A DNA stretch of 7,114 nucleotides from Bacteroidota bacterium (GTDB taxonomy: Bacteria > Bacteroidota > Ignavibacteria > Ignavibacteriales > Ignavibacteriaceae). A model generated the notes under the pieces. The model was not told the DNA's origin, did no database searches, and worked only from the letters and a program-made list of their open reading frames with translations. Location: NCBI GenBank assembly GCA_021796135.1, contig JAJYOQ010000211.1, positions 1 to 7,114 on the forward strand. The letters run 5' to 3'. Of this stretch, positions 1 to 6,250 are shown piece after piece (within the stretch, counting starts at the first letter, position 1; the number at the start of each line of letters is the position of its first letter). The position numbers and the translations under genes are program-made.

Positions 1-401
1 AGTCCATTTCCGGCTTCGTTCGCGAACTCGAGCGCATCGTCAAAAAGGACATCTCCGCAAAGGAAAAGCTGGAACAAGCGATCCTCATGCACTTCACCCG
101 TGTCACCGACAACATCCCGATGACGACTATTTTACTTCGTGAATCTTTTTCACTAAGCGACGACCCGCATGAACTCATCAAAAAAGCCACTGATCATTAC
201 CTCAACCTCTGGTCGCAAATCATCGAGGAAGGCATGACTAGTGGCGAATTCAAGTCAGGCGACCCGCGTATCGCAGCGCTCACCATCCTCGGTTCCTGCA
301 ACTGGGCATATCGGTGGTACCAGGAGGGCGGAAAGTACGAGAATGTGGAGATCGCGAAGTATGTTACGGGGCTGATGCTAGACGGAATGATGCAACAATA
401 G
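1..401 (+). CDS. TetR/AcrR-family transcriptional regulator, C-terminal part (left edge cut)
   Basis: The frame is open from base 3 to a TAG at 399-401 and gives 132 visible residues. The internal ATG at 87 is not a start, because the frame continues upstream to the edge. The sequence is all-helical and matches the C-terminal ligand-binding/dimerisation domain of TetR regulators: a helix around VRELERIV, then LLRESFSLSD, YLNLWSQIIEEGMTSGEF, and the NWAYRWYQEGGKYE stretch followed by a last helix ending LMLDGMMQQ. The NW-Y-WY-GG pattern is typical of the TetR_C_33-like group, which includes fatty-acid and steroid degradation repressors such as FadR/KstR2 (established family knowledge). TetR proteins are usually about 190-200 residues, so roughly 60 residues with the DNA-binding helix-turn-helix are missing. 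The ligand and targets cannot be read from this part. Base composition is near 50% G+C, unlike the minus-strand cluster, so it probably belongs to the chromosomal backbone. Confidence 0.85.
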   Translation, partial: SISGFVRELERIVKKDISAKEKLEQAILMHFTRVTDNIPMTTILLRESFSLSDDPHELIKKATDHYLNLWSQIIEEGMTSGEFKSGDPRIAALTILGSCNWAYRWYQEGGKYENVEIAKYVTGLMLDGMMQQ

Positions 402-403
402 CA

Positions 404-440
404 GATTGACAGAGCTCTGATTATCATTAAGTATGATAAC
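404..440 (+). promoter_or_regulatory. Candidate promoter with two palindromes, upstream of the Uma2 gene
   Basis: The gap after the TetR stop holds a perfect -35 hexamer TTGACA at 406-411 and a good -10, TATGAT, at 432-437. The spacer is 20 bases, longer than the normal 17. The spacer contains the palindrome CAGAGCTCTG (410-419). A 7-bp inverted repeat TTATCAT/ATGATAA (421-427 and 433-439, 5-base loop) covers the -10. Transcription would start near 444, just before the SD at 451-456. Elongated spacers with a dyad are known from MerR-type promoters, and a dyad over the -10 could be a repressor operator; either use here is inference. Confidence 0.4.
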
Positions 441-464
441 TCCCTGCAAAGAAGGATGAGTGAC

Positions 465-1028
465 ATGTCAAAACCCGATGTGGATCTTTCCGGAACTTAC
501 AACTACAAAGATTACCTCACTTGGGATGGACCTGAACGATGGGAACTGATTGACGGCAGACCTCACTTATTGGCAAGTCCTACACCAGAGCATCAACAGG
601 CCGCGATACAAATTGGGGCCGAGTTTGCCATTTACCTGCGAGGAAAAAGTTGCCAAGTATTTATCGCTCCAATGGATTTAAGTTTCCAAGAAAGTGAGGA
701 AACTCAAACTGTTGTTCAGCCTGATTTATTTGTCATGTGCGGAAATTTTCTACAACATAAGCGAGTGATAGGCGTCCCGGTTCTCATCATTGAAATTCTC
801 TCCCCCTCTACTACTAAACATGACCTCATTCGAAAATTGAACTTATACCAGAAATTTGGTGTGAAGGAATACTGGATTTTAGACCCTATCGAAAAAAATA
901 TTAACGTTTACCTCCACGATGGCGCCAAACTATATTGGACTGAGCAAGAATTCAAACCTGGCGACGCTATCTCTCCGGCAATGTTTTCGGATTTGAAAAT
1001 CGCCGTGAGTGTAATTTTTGGAGATTAA
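465..1028 (+). CDS. Uma2 family (DUF820) PD-(D/E)XK nuclease-like protein
   Basis: This 187-residue protein has the full Uma2 (PF05685) pattern. Numbered from the chosen start, it shows WELIDGRP at 26-33, H43, the metal-ligand Asp in VQPDL (D87), Glu110 in LIIEILSPST, a helix with K124 and K130 (RKLNLYQKFGV), and EYWILDP at 135-141. The restriction-endonuclease-like fold and catalytic residues are inferred from the family; biological roles of Uma2 proteins are mostly unknown, although they are often multicopy in Bacillota, Cyanobacteria and Chloroflexota. An in-frame ATG at 456 overlaps the SD GAAGGA (451-456), so the ATG at 465, 8 bases after that SD, is the better start. It follows the TetR gene by about 60 bases and has its own candidate promoter. 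It ends at TAA 1026-1028, with the minus-strand cluster converging on it. No truncation is seen and there is no obvious partner gene. Confidence 0.9.
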   Translation: MSKPDVDLSGTYNYKDYLTWDGPERWELIDGRPHLLASPTPEHQQAAIQIGAEFAIYLRGKSCQVFIAPMDLSFQESEETQTVVQPDLFVMCGNFLQHKRVIGVPVLIIEILSPSTTKHDLIRKLNLYQKFGVKEYWILDPIEKNINVYLHDGAKLYWTEQEFKPGDAISPAMFSDLKIAVSVIFGD

Positions 1029-1333
1029 TTCGTATAGTGACGGGAATGTTGATCGGATCTTTAAAGTCCTTTGTATCAACATAAAACCTTTTTGGAGCTC
1101 TTTGGTGATGAATGCCGGATGAGATCATTTCCCTTTTTATTAATAACACAGCTTCATCATTAACTCTAATTTTAAATAGTAGGCAGAGATGCTTTTTCCC
1201 AGACCACCATCCTGTGTTTTCAGAACATCATTCAATGTCAACTTTCATACATTTCCTATTAATTTTGACCGCTAAAATCAAACTACCACCTACTAACAAG
1301 CGCCGCTAAAAAAGTACTATCAAAGATAGATCT
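1029..1333. other. Convergent intergenic gap at the cluster boundary, no recognisable gene
   Basis: These 305 bases separate the plus-strand Uma2 gene from the end of the minus-strand glycan cluster. On the minus strand one frame stays open from 1227 down past 1029 into the Uma2 gene, and reads protein-like in its middle (KIRVNDEAVLLIKREM, then GIHHQRAPKRFYVDTKDF). I do not recognise a family, there is no convincing SD, and it runs antisense into Uma2. It may be a decayed fragment or chance. Plus-strand reading here gives nothing convincing. A 7-bp inverted repeat (TGTTGAT 1047-1053, ATCAACA 1075-1081) with an inner GGA/TCC pair lies just after the Uma2 stop but lacks an adjoining T run. Confidence 0.5.
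1308..1329 (-). terminator. Weak candidate rho-independent terminator of the minus-strand cluster
   Basis: Read on the minus strand just after the DUF268 stop codon, there is CTATC-TTT-GATAG (1329-1317) followed three bases later by a run of six T (1313-1308). Position and order fit a terminator for the cluster, but the stem is only 5 bp and A+T-rich, so it would be weak. Confidence 0.35.
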
Positions 1334-2050
1334 CTACCTTCTTAATTTCTTAAACAAAAAACATCCACACCCAATGACTTCCTTGTCAGTCTGATCTTTC
1401 GAGGCATTTTGAATAATTCCATTTACATTTTCATGCCCTGAAATTAGTGAATAATCTAATAAGGTTAGATCTTGAAAATATTCACTTACTTGATCATATG
1501 AGTATATTCTTTGTCCATTAAATTGAATTCTAGCCTTACCCACCGGTACCACAAATAATAAATATCCATTCGGTGCCAAAACACGCTTTAATTCAGATAT
1601 GGCTTTAAGATCACCATTCGGGTCTATGGGATCACCATATCTCCCTAATCCAATATGCTCTACAACATGCATACAAGATAAAGAAGATATGCTATTATCA
1701 GGAAATTGAAGTTTTGTTAAATCAGCATGTTTCGATTGAAGATTAGAAAGCATTATTGGCAGTGGTCTGTAGTCATAATACTCAGTTTGAATAAATGCAG
1801 AAATAATAACAGAAAAATAGTGAAAAGAAGAGATGTCAACATGTTTTTCTGGGTTTAATCTCGCTAAAATTCTTGCTGCCCATCCAACATGATACACATA
1901 ATGTTTATCAAATGTTAATGACTCAGTTCTTTCATTTAATATAGGTAATTTATCACTCCACTCCATTTGGAATCCTCGATTAGAATTTTCTAATTGTAAT
2001 TTAAACTCAATATATTGTTCAAAATATTCATCCGAGGTTATTGGTTGCAT
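1334..2050 (-). CDS. DUF268 family protein, probable SAM-dependent methyltransferase of the glycan cluster
   Basis: This 238-residue protein matches bacterial DUF268 (PF03269) proteins. These have a class I methyltransferase-like core and are common in polysaccharide loci, but lack a proven reaction (family knowledge). Visible hallmarks are LPILNERTES (35-44), FDKHYVYHVGWAAR (47-60), HVDISS (70-75, where motif I would lie), YYDYRP (91-96), ADLTKLQFPDNSI (109-121), SCMHVVEHIGLGRYGDPID (125-143), ELKRVLAPNGYLLFVVPVG (153-171) and RIYSYDQVSEYF (181-192). It could equally be an enzyme of another kind on the same fold. The start is ATG at 2050, preceded by the SD GGGAGGGG (2062-2055). The frame is open upstream to an ATG at 2143, but those 31 codons are Ile/Tyr/Leu-rich and lack a good SD. 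It is the last gene of the minus-strand run, separated by 329 bases from the broken FkbM gene. The C-terminus ends in Lys/Arg, with no membrane segment or signal peptide. Confidence 0.85.
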   Translation of the reverse strand: MQPITSDEYFEQYIEFKLQLENSNRGFQMEWSDKLPILNERTESLTFDKHYVYHVGWAARILARLNPEKHVDISSFHYFSVIISAFIQTEYYDYRPLPIMLSNLQSKHADLTKLQFPDNSISSLSCMHVVEHIGLGRYGDPIDPNGDLKAISELKRVLAPNGYLLFVVPVGKARIQFNGQRIYSYDQVSEYFQDLTLLDYSLISGHENVNGIIQNASKDQTDKEVIGCGCFLFKKLRR

Positions 2051-2095
2051 ACTACCCCTCCCAGAGATTTCGAAATCATTTTTAATCAACCGCAT

Positions 2096-2101
2096 ATTAT
2101 A
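2096..2101 (-). promoter_or_regulatory. Candidate -10 element for the DUF268 gene
   Basis: On the minus strand a perfect TATAAT lies at 2101-2096, about 45 bases before the DUF268 start. No good TTGACA-like -35 is found 16-18 bases upstream (TATATA or TTATAT there), and the surroundings are so A+T-rich that a match is easily fortuitous. A promoter here would make sense because of the 329-base gap to the preceding gene. Confidence 0.25.
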
Positions 2102-2180
2102 ATAAAGCAATATAATTATATATAATCTGCGTTTTAATATCATTATTCCAATTCAAATCGAGCATTAATTTTTATAAACT

Positions 2181-2363
2181 TCAAAAAAAGTTTAAATTAT
2201 AAATGTATCGTTTTTTTTGATTACTCAGCAGCATATCCAATTTAGCTTTACTTACCAAATGAATTTTAATAAATTCTATCTCATGGTATGCGTTGTAATC
2301 AAAGACTGAAAGAAAATCTGATAGTGAGCTCATGTCATATTCGCGGAATCGCAGATGTGCCTA
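2181..2363 (-). pseudogene. Short relic reading frame of an unrecognised protein
   Basis: Between the broken FkbM gene and the DUF268 gene one minus-strand frame is open from a TAG at 2363-2361 to a TGA at 2183-2181. It encodes 59 residues, 50 if read from the ATG at 2333. The reading is strongly protein-like, with mixed charged, aromatic and helix-forming residues: LRFREYDMSSLSDFLSVFDY, then AYHEIEFIKIHLVSKAKLDM. No SD precedes the ATG, and the readable part begins right after a stop codon. I therefore favour a leftover piece of a larger gene, perhaps a methyltransferase or glycosyltransferase removed when the cluster was rearranged, over a complete small gene. The family is not recognised. 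The remaining gap sequence (2051-2180) holds only the leader of the DUF268 gene. Confidence 0.4.
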
Positions 2364-2379
2364 TCACTTAAAACTTAAA

Positions 2380-3151
2380 CTATCTATGAATTGCTAAAAA
2401 GTTTGTTGTAGTAAATATCTCCAGAGTTTCTCTGTACTGATCAATTCTAAGTACACCATCACGCAAAATCCTAAATAATTCATATTTAGGATGTAATAAA
2501 TAATAAAAGTCCCTAAAGTAAGTTCTTGAATCAATATTACATCCACCAAATTCAAATTGAATATGTTTTATTTTATCGTTATTAATTAAATCTTTTGCTC
2601 CTAACAATACGCGATATTCATGTCCTTCAACATCTAATTTTAGAAAATCAATTTCCTGAATGCCCATTTCTTCACTAAACTCATCAATGGTCATCACTTT
2701 AATTTCTTCTGATTGATTAAAACAAGAATATTCTAGATTTCTTTTATAAACCGAAGCCATACCTGAATTGGGATTATCAAAATATAACGTTAGATTCTGA
2801 TTTGTATCACTAAATCCAAAATTGAACTTCTCTAAGTTTTTGATTGTCGTTGTATTACTTAATAATGTATTAAATGTTTGAAGGGAGGGCTCGAATGCGT
2901 AAATTTTAGCGTTATCGCCCAAAATAGTAGAAATCGCTACAGTGTATTTACCAATATTAGCTCCAACATCAAAAAATTATAGGCATTGTATTTTGATACT
3001 GACTTTTTAAGTACATTAAAATCAAAAATTCACCACTATGTTCCACTTCGTCTGCCATACCACCAAGATTCATACCCTGTATAGCTAAATCAAATAAGTT
3101 CTCAAAAAATTTTTGATGTTCTAATTTCCCGACCATATGTTCAATAAGCAC
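2380..3151 (-). pseudogene. FkbM family methyltransferase, interrupted by a +1 frameshift
   Basis: Two minus-strand frames together give one FkbM (PF05050, Methyltransf_21) protein of 256 residues. The first frame starts at GTG 3151, behind the SD AGGGGGAG (3164-3157), and runs 60 residues to a TGA at 2971-2969. It ends NTMPIIF, with the family's N-terminal NLFDLAIQGMNLGG and HSGEFLILMYL. Skipping one T in the T6 run (2976-2971) continues directly as DVGANIGKYTVAISTILGDN and on to TAG 2382-2380. Joined, motif I is FDVGANIG (60-67), then FEP (86-88), MTIDEF (153-158), DFLKLDVEGHE (168-178) and FEFGG (199-203). FkbM enzymes transfer a methyl group from SAM to a hydroxyl, often on sugars. All later motifs are intact, so the break is recent, a sequencing error, or bridged by slippage. 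It lies 93 bases after the other FkbM gene and belongs to a different subgroup. As written, the cell would make only a 60-residue fragment. Confidence 0.85.
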
Positions 3152-3244
3152 AGAATCTCCCCCTAATGTGTATTAAATGTATTTTATTGCTTTCCAAGCA
3201 TTTTTTATAATATTTTTTTTAAATAATAAAAAATAGATGTACAT

Positions 3245-3907
3245 TTAACCTCTGTTCATTAGTTTTCCATGATCAACAAAGATTGAGTTTATAAATGTAT
3301 CCGAGTACAAAAAGTACCCTTTATCATTCATGTATTCAATGACTTCAATATTCTTAGATTGCTCTTCGAATTTTTTACTATAATTGATTGTTTCAATGCA
3401 AAAAACCTCTGGGCGATACTTTTCAAAATCAAATAATCTTAATATATCTAGTTCCAAACCCTCAGTGTCTATTGATATAAAATTGGGTTTAGAACCATTA
3501 ATAAAAAATTTATCCAATATGCTGTTAATTTTAAATACAGGAATGAGTTGAGTGCTAACTATCTGCTCTCCTTGAGATAGATACTTTACAGCGTTCTCTT
3601 TTGAGAATGTATTCAAAGTATTTGAAGACATTTGAAAGTACTCCATTGTTATCTCATTTGAACCAATTCCAACATTTAAACTTATGTCCCTTGGTCTTAC
3701 CGCTTTAATTCCTGCATATAAATCGGGATTCGGTTCAATTAATATTCCCATAGACCCTTTTAAATAAAAATGGTAAGTATTATTATTTTCCACTGGGTGA
3801 TGGGCGCCAATATCAATGTAAACAGGTGCTAAAATCCCAAATGTGGTTAATACGTAATCCACAATAATATCTTCACCGCACTGGGAATAACTAATATTTG
3901 GTGTCAT
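3245..3907 (-). CDS. FkbM family SAM-dependent methyltransferase
   Basis: This intact 220-residue protein belongs to the FkbM family (Methyltransf_21), in the subgroup that begins with an SQxGED signature (SYSQCGEDIIVDYVL, 6-20). The SAM-binding motif I is VYIDIGAHHP (29-38), followed by the acidic ribose-binding region GILIEPNPDLY (54-64), NVGIGS (78-83), and the second core motif FISIDTEGLELDILRLFDF (143-161). The end is IETINYSK (171-178) and a short tail. Members O-methylate sugars or other glycan hydroxyls, or polyketides in the case of FkbM itself; the acceptor here is unknown, but the neighbours point to a surface glycan. The start is ATG at 3907, seven bases after SD AAAGGA (3920-3915). 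It follows the epimerase gene by 67 bases of very A+T-rich DNA and precedes the broken FkbM gene by 93 bases. There is no signal peptide, so it is likely cytosolic, acting before export. Confidence 0.9.
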   Translation of the reverse strand: MTPNISYSQCGEDIIVDYVLTTFGILAPVYIDIGAHHPVENNNTYHFYLKGSMGILIEPNPDLYAGIKAVRPRDISLNVGIGSNEITMEYFQMSSNTLNTFSKENAVKYLSQGEQIVSTQLIPVFKINSILDKFFINGSKPNFISIDTEGLELDILRLFDFEKYRPEVFCIETINYSKKFEEQSKNIEVIEYMNDKGYFLYSDTFINSIFVDHGKLMNRG

Positions 3908-3974
3908 AATGAAATCCTTTCTTGAATTTATTTTTTAGTTATAAAATATTGTTTAATTAATTTAAATACTAGAA

Positions 3975-4934
3975 TCAATGATTTTTATACCAATCAATCG
4001 TTTGCGTCAAGCCATCAGTTAATGTTGTACTTGGTTGAAATCCAAGATTTCTAATTTTCCGAATATCCGGGCATCTACGAGTTGTGCCTCCAACTCTGAT
4101 ATCAGCGTGACTAATAAAAACATTTATTCCCATGATATCCCCAATTATTAGAAGGAGATCCATAATGGATATTTCTCTTGTATCATCACCGATGTTATAA
4201 ATTTCATTTGATTCTCCATATTTATAGCATGCCATCAACCCATCCACAAAGTCATCTATATAACAAAAGGCTCGAGTTTCTTGACCGGTTCCCTGGATAG
4301 ATATTTGAACATTATTTTTACAAAAATTATTACTAGCAATTTTAATTTTTTGAATGAGTTCGGGAATCACATGCTCATTACCCATATCGGGGCCGTAAAT
4401 ATTATGGGGTCTAAAGATAATTGTTTCAAATCCATAACTTTTTGCATAATTCATTGCAAGCAATTCAGAGATTATTTTACCTCCTGCATATGAATATCTT
4501 TCATTCATCACATCAGGTATGATTAATCTCTCTGTTTCTGGTGTAGGTATTGTGGTTGGTTGCTGATAGACTTCAGATGAAGATGCGATTATGTATTTTT
4601 CTATTTTATGTTTTATAACTGAATCAAGAGTATTAAGCGCGCCCTTTAATGAAACCTCAAGCACTCTTGATGGATGTTCATAGAAATATCTCGTACCATT
4701 TACAGCGGCGAGATGAAATAGAACATTAATTCCATTAGCAGCATTGTCAACTACACGATCATCGCGTACATCACCTTCAATGAATTCAATTTTATTATAG
4801 TACTCTCCTAATTTATCAATTGATCCCCTAGTGTTATTATCTAAAACCCTTACCTCATTACCTTCATCAACTAATCTCTTAACTAACGCTGCACCTATAA
4901 ATCCCGTTCCACCAGTTACCAATATTTTTTTCAT
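3975..4934 (-). CDS. NAD-dependent sugar-nucleotide epimerase/dehydratase (extended SDR)
   Basis: This 319-residue extended short-chain dehydrogenase/reductase has the NAD-binding GGTGFIG (8-14), an Asp at the end of strand 2 (VLDNN, 30-34), GDVRD (54-58), HLAAVNGTRYF (74-84), SSSEVY (118-123), catalytic Tyr149 and Lys153 in YSYAGGK, and RPHNIYGPDMGNEHVIPE (175-192). The C-terminal substrate domain has GTGQETRAFCYIDDFVDGL (215-233) and IYNIGD (245-250). The chemistry of this group is 4-epimerisation, 4,6-dehydration or decarboxylation of a nucleotide sugar; the motifs do not fix which, so the substrate stays open. It follows the UDP-sugar dehydrogenase, so its substrate could be that enzyme's UDP-uronate (inference). 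The start is ATG at 4934 with SD GGTGGAG (4947-4941), giving MKKILVTGG. A TTG at 4967 would add 11 residues and overlap the previous stop, and is disfavoured. The gap to the upstream gene is only 29 bases. Confidence 0.9.
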   Translation of the reverse strand: MKKILVTGGTGFIGAALVKRLVDEGNEVRVLDNNTRGSIDKLGEYYNKIEFIEGDVRDDRVVDNAANGINVLFHLAAVNGTRYFYEHPSRVLEVSLKGALNTLDSVIKHKIEKYIIASSSEVYQQPTTIPTPETERLIIPDVMNERYSYAGGKIISELLAMNYAKSYGFETIIFRPHNIYGPDMGNEHVIPELIQKIKIASNNFCKNNVQISIQGTGQETRAFCYIDDFVDGLMACYKYGESNEIYNIGDDTREISIMDLLLIIGDIMGINVFISHADIRVGGTTRRCPDIRKIRNLGFQPSTTLTDGLTQTIDWYKNH

Positions 4935-4963
4935 TATATACTCCACCCATAATAAATTTTGTA

Positions 4964-6235
4964 TCAACGTTTATCATTCAAATCACTTATTAAAAAATCA
5001 ACTCTGTTCATAGCCATAGTATTCCATATATCAATAATATGAACTTGATCATCTTTTGCGTGGTTTACCATTATATTTTTTAAGTTTAAAAACACTTTGT
5101 GATTGATAGCAATAAATATCACATCCGCATCTGCAATTGCTTCCTCTAAACCTACATTTATTACACTAATATTATTAGCAAAATCCTCAATTCTCTCGCC
5201 TAAATATGGTTCGTGAATGACCACCTTGTTTGGGACCTGGCGTGTGATATAACGATATAATTTAGGTACCAAACTATCTCTTATGTCATCAGCCTCACTC
5301 TTAAATGTATATCCTAAAATAGCAACATTTTTCTTAAATAAGCTCTCATTATTTTGGGAAATTTCAACAAGAAATTTAGGTATATATTCATTGATTTTCC
5401 AGGCAGCCAATAAAAGATCTGTATATGGTATAGTTTCATTAATCATTCCAAAATCTTTTCTTAAACATGTGCCTGCTGTTAACCCTGGTTTTGCAATCAT
5501 TCCCCTCGGATATTTATAATTTGCCATTTCAATAATATCATACACATTAGCCCCTAATGACTGGGAAATTAAAGCAAATTGGTTAGAAACCGCAAATTGT
5601 ATATATCTTGATATGTTATTAAACAATTTCACTAATTCAGCAGATAAATAATCCGTTTTTAATATATCCTCAGATAACACCTCGAATAACTCGTGAGCTT
5701 TCATATAGCTGTATTCATCATTAGCCCCTATGATCTGGGGTAAAGTTTTTAATTCGCTATACGCTTTACCTTCAGCAATTCTTTCAGGACAAAAGCTTAA
5801 AAATACATCTGATCCTACAATATATGATGTTTCATTTTCTATTCGTTTACGTACATATTCAGTAGTATTGGGAGAAACCGTACTTCGTAAAATTATATTT
5901 TGACCTGGTTTTAATCGCGAAATAATTTCATCTAAAACCTTATTGATCTGTGAAAGGTCTGTTTCAATATGGGACAAAAGTGGCGTACCAACCGTTATAA
6001 TTATATGCTGGACACTATTTAAGTAATTCATATTGCTAGTAGAATAAAAATCGACCTTCCTTAAAATATCAGCGAAACCAGGCTCATTAAATGGCATAAT
6101 TTTATTCTGTATTTGATTAATCAAATCCATATTTATATCAAATCCAATAACTTTCAACCCTTGGTTAGCAAACATTAATGCCAAAGGAAGTCCAACTCTC
6201 CCTAAACCAATCACACCAACATTGTACGTATACAT
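4964..6235 (-). CDS. UDP-sugar 6-dehydrogenase (UDP-Glc/UDP-ManNAc dehydrogenase superfamily)
   Basis: This complete 423-residue enzyme would oxidise the C6 hydroxyl of a UDP-hexose to the carboxylate with 2 NAD+, making a UDP-uronic acid. The N-terminal Rossmann fold starts with GLGRVG (10-15) and has FDIN (32-35), TVGTPL (81-86), RSTVSP (117-122) and CPERIAEG (149-156). The central helical domain carries ELVKLFNNISRY (200-211) with catalytic-type Lys203 and Asn207. The nucleophile is Cys257 in GTCLRKD (255-261). The C-terminal domain has ILGYTFKSEADDIRDS (306-321). The PERIAEG...LPQIIG block resembles the WecC/UDP-ManNAc branch more than plain UDP-glucose dehydrogenases, but the substrate cannot be settled by eye. 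The start is ATG at 6235, behind SD AAGGGTGAG (6249-6241), which overlaps the stop codon of the fucose synthase gene, so the two are probably translationally coupled. It ends at TGA 4966-4964. Confidence 0.93.
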   Translation of the reverse strand: MYTYNVGVIGLGRVGLPLALMFANQGLKVIGFDINMDLINQIQNKIMPFNEPGFADILRKVDFYSTSNMNYLNSVQHIIITVGTPLLSHIETDLSQINKVLDEIISRLKPGQNIILRSTVSPNTTEYVRKRIENETSYIVGSDVFLSFCPERIAEGKAYSELKTLPQIIGANDEYSYMKAHELFEVLSEDILKTDYLSAELVKLFNNISRYIQFAVSNQFALISQSLGANVYDIIEMANYKYPRGMIAKPGLTAGTCLRKDFGMINETIPYTDLLLAAWKINEYIPKFLVEISQNNESLFKKNVAILGYTFKSEADDIRDSLVPKLYRYITRQVPNKVVIHEPYLGERIEDFANNISVINVGLEEAIADADVIFIAINHKVFLNLKNIMVNHAKDDQVHIIDIWNTMAMNRVDFLISDLNDKR

Positions 6236-6240
6236 ATACT

Positions 6241-6250
6241 CTCACCCTTA
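6241..6250 (-). promoter_or_regulatory. SD of the dehydrogenase gene overlapping the upstream stop codon
   Basis: Read on the minus strand, TAAGGGTGAG (6250-6241) contains both the TAA stop of the fucose synthase gene (6250-6248) and the purine-rich SD of the next gene, whose ATG follows five bases later. Ribosomes ending the first gene would stop on the SD of the second, which suggests co-transcription and coupled translation. Confidence 0.6.

Noticed and set aside
197..466. Minus-strand 89-codon frame over the TetR gene
   Set aside because: It is a shadow of the TetR frame; Cys/Ser/Ile-rich without domain features.
1047..1093. 7-bp inverted repeat after the Uma2 gene as a terminator
   Set aside because: The 21-base loop has only a 3-bp inner stem and the T run is eight bases away, so it does not look like a rho-independent terminator.
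1112..1309. Plus-strand 65-codon frame in the convergent gap
   Set aside because: It has no SD and a low-complexity, Ser/Leu/Ile-rich composition without a family pattern, and the opposite strand reads more like protein.
2066..2077. Perfect 12-base palindrome GATTTCGAAATC next to the SD of the DUF268 gene
   Set aside because: About one or two such palindromes are expected by chance in 7 kb; without conservation data it cannot be called an operator.
3187..3206. Hairpin TGCTT-TCC-AAGCA followed by six T on the plus strand
   Set aside because: It is terminator-like only on the plus strand, where no gene reads into it; the stem is 5 bp and the area is extremely A+T-rich, so it is probably chance.
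5283..5519. Plus-strand 78-codon frame inside the dehydrogenase gene
   Set aside because: It is antisense to a well-supported catalytic gene and has no SD or recognisable motif.
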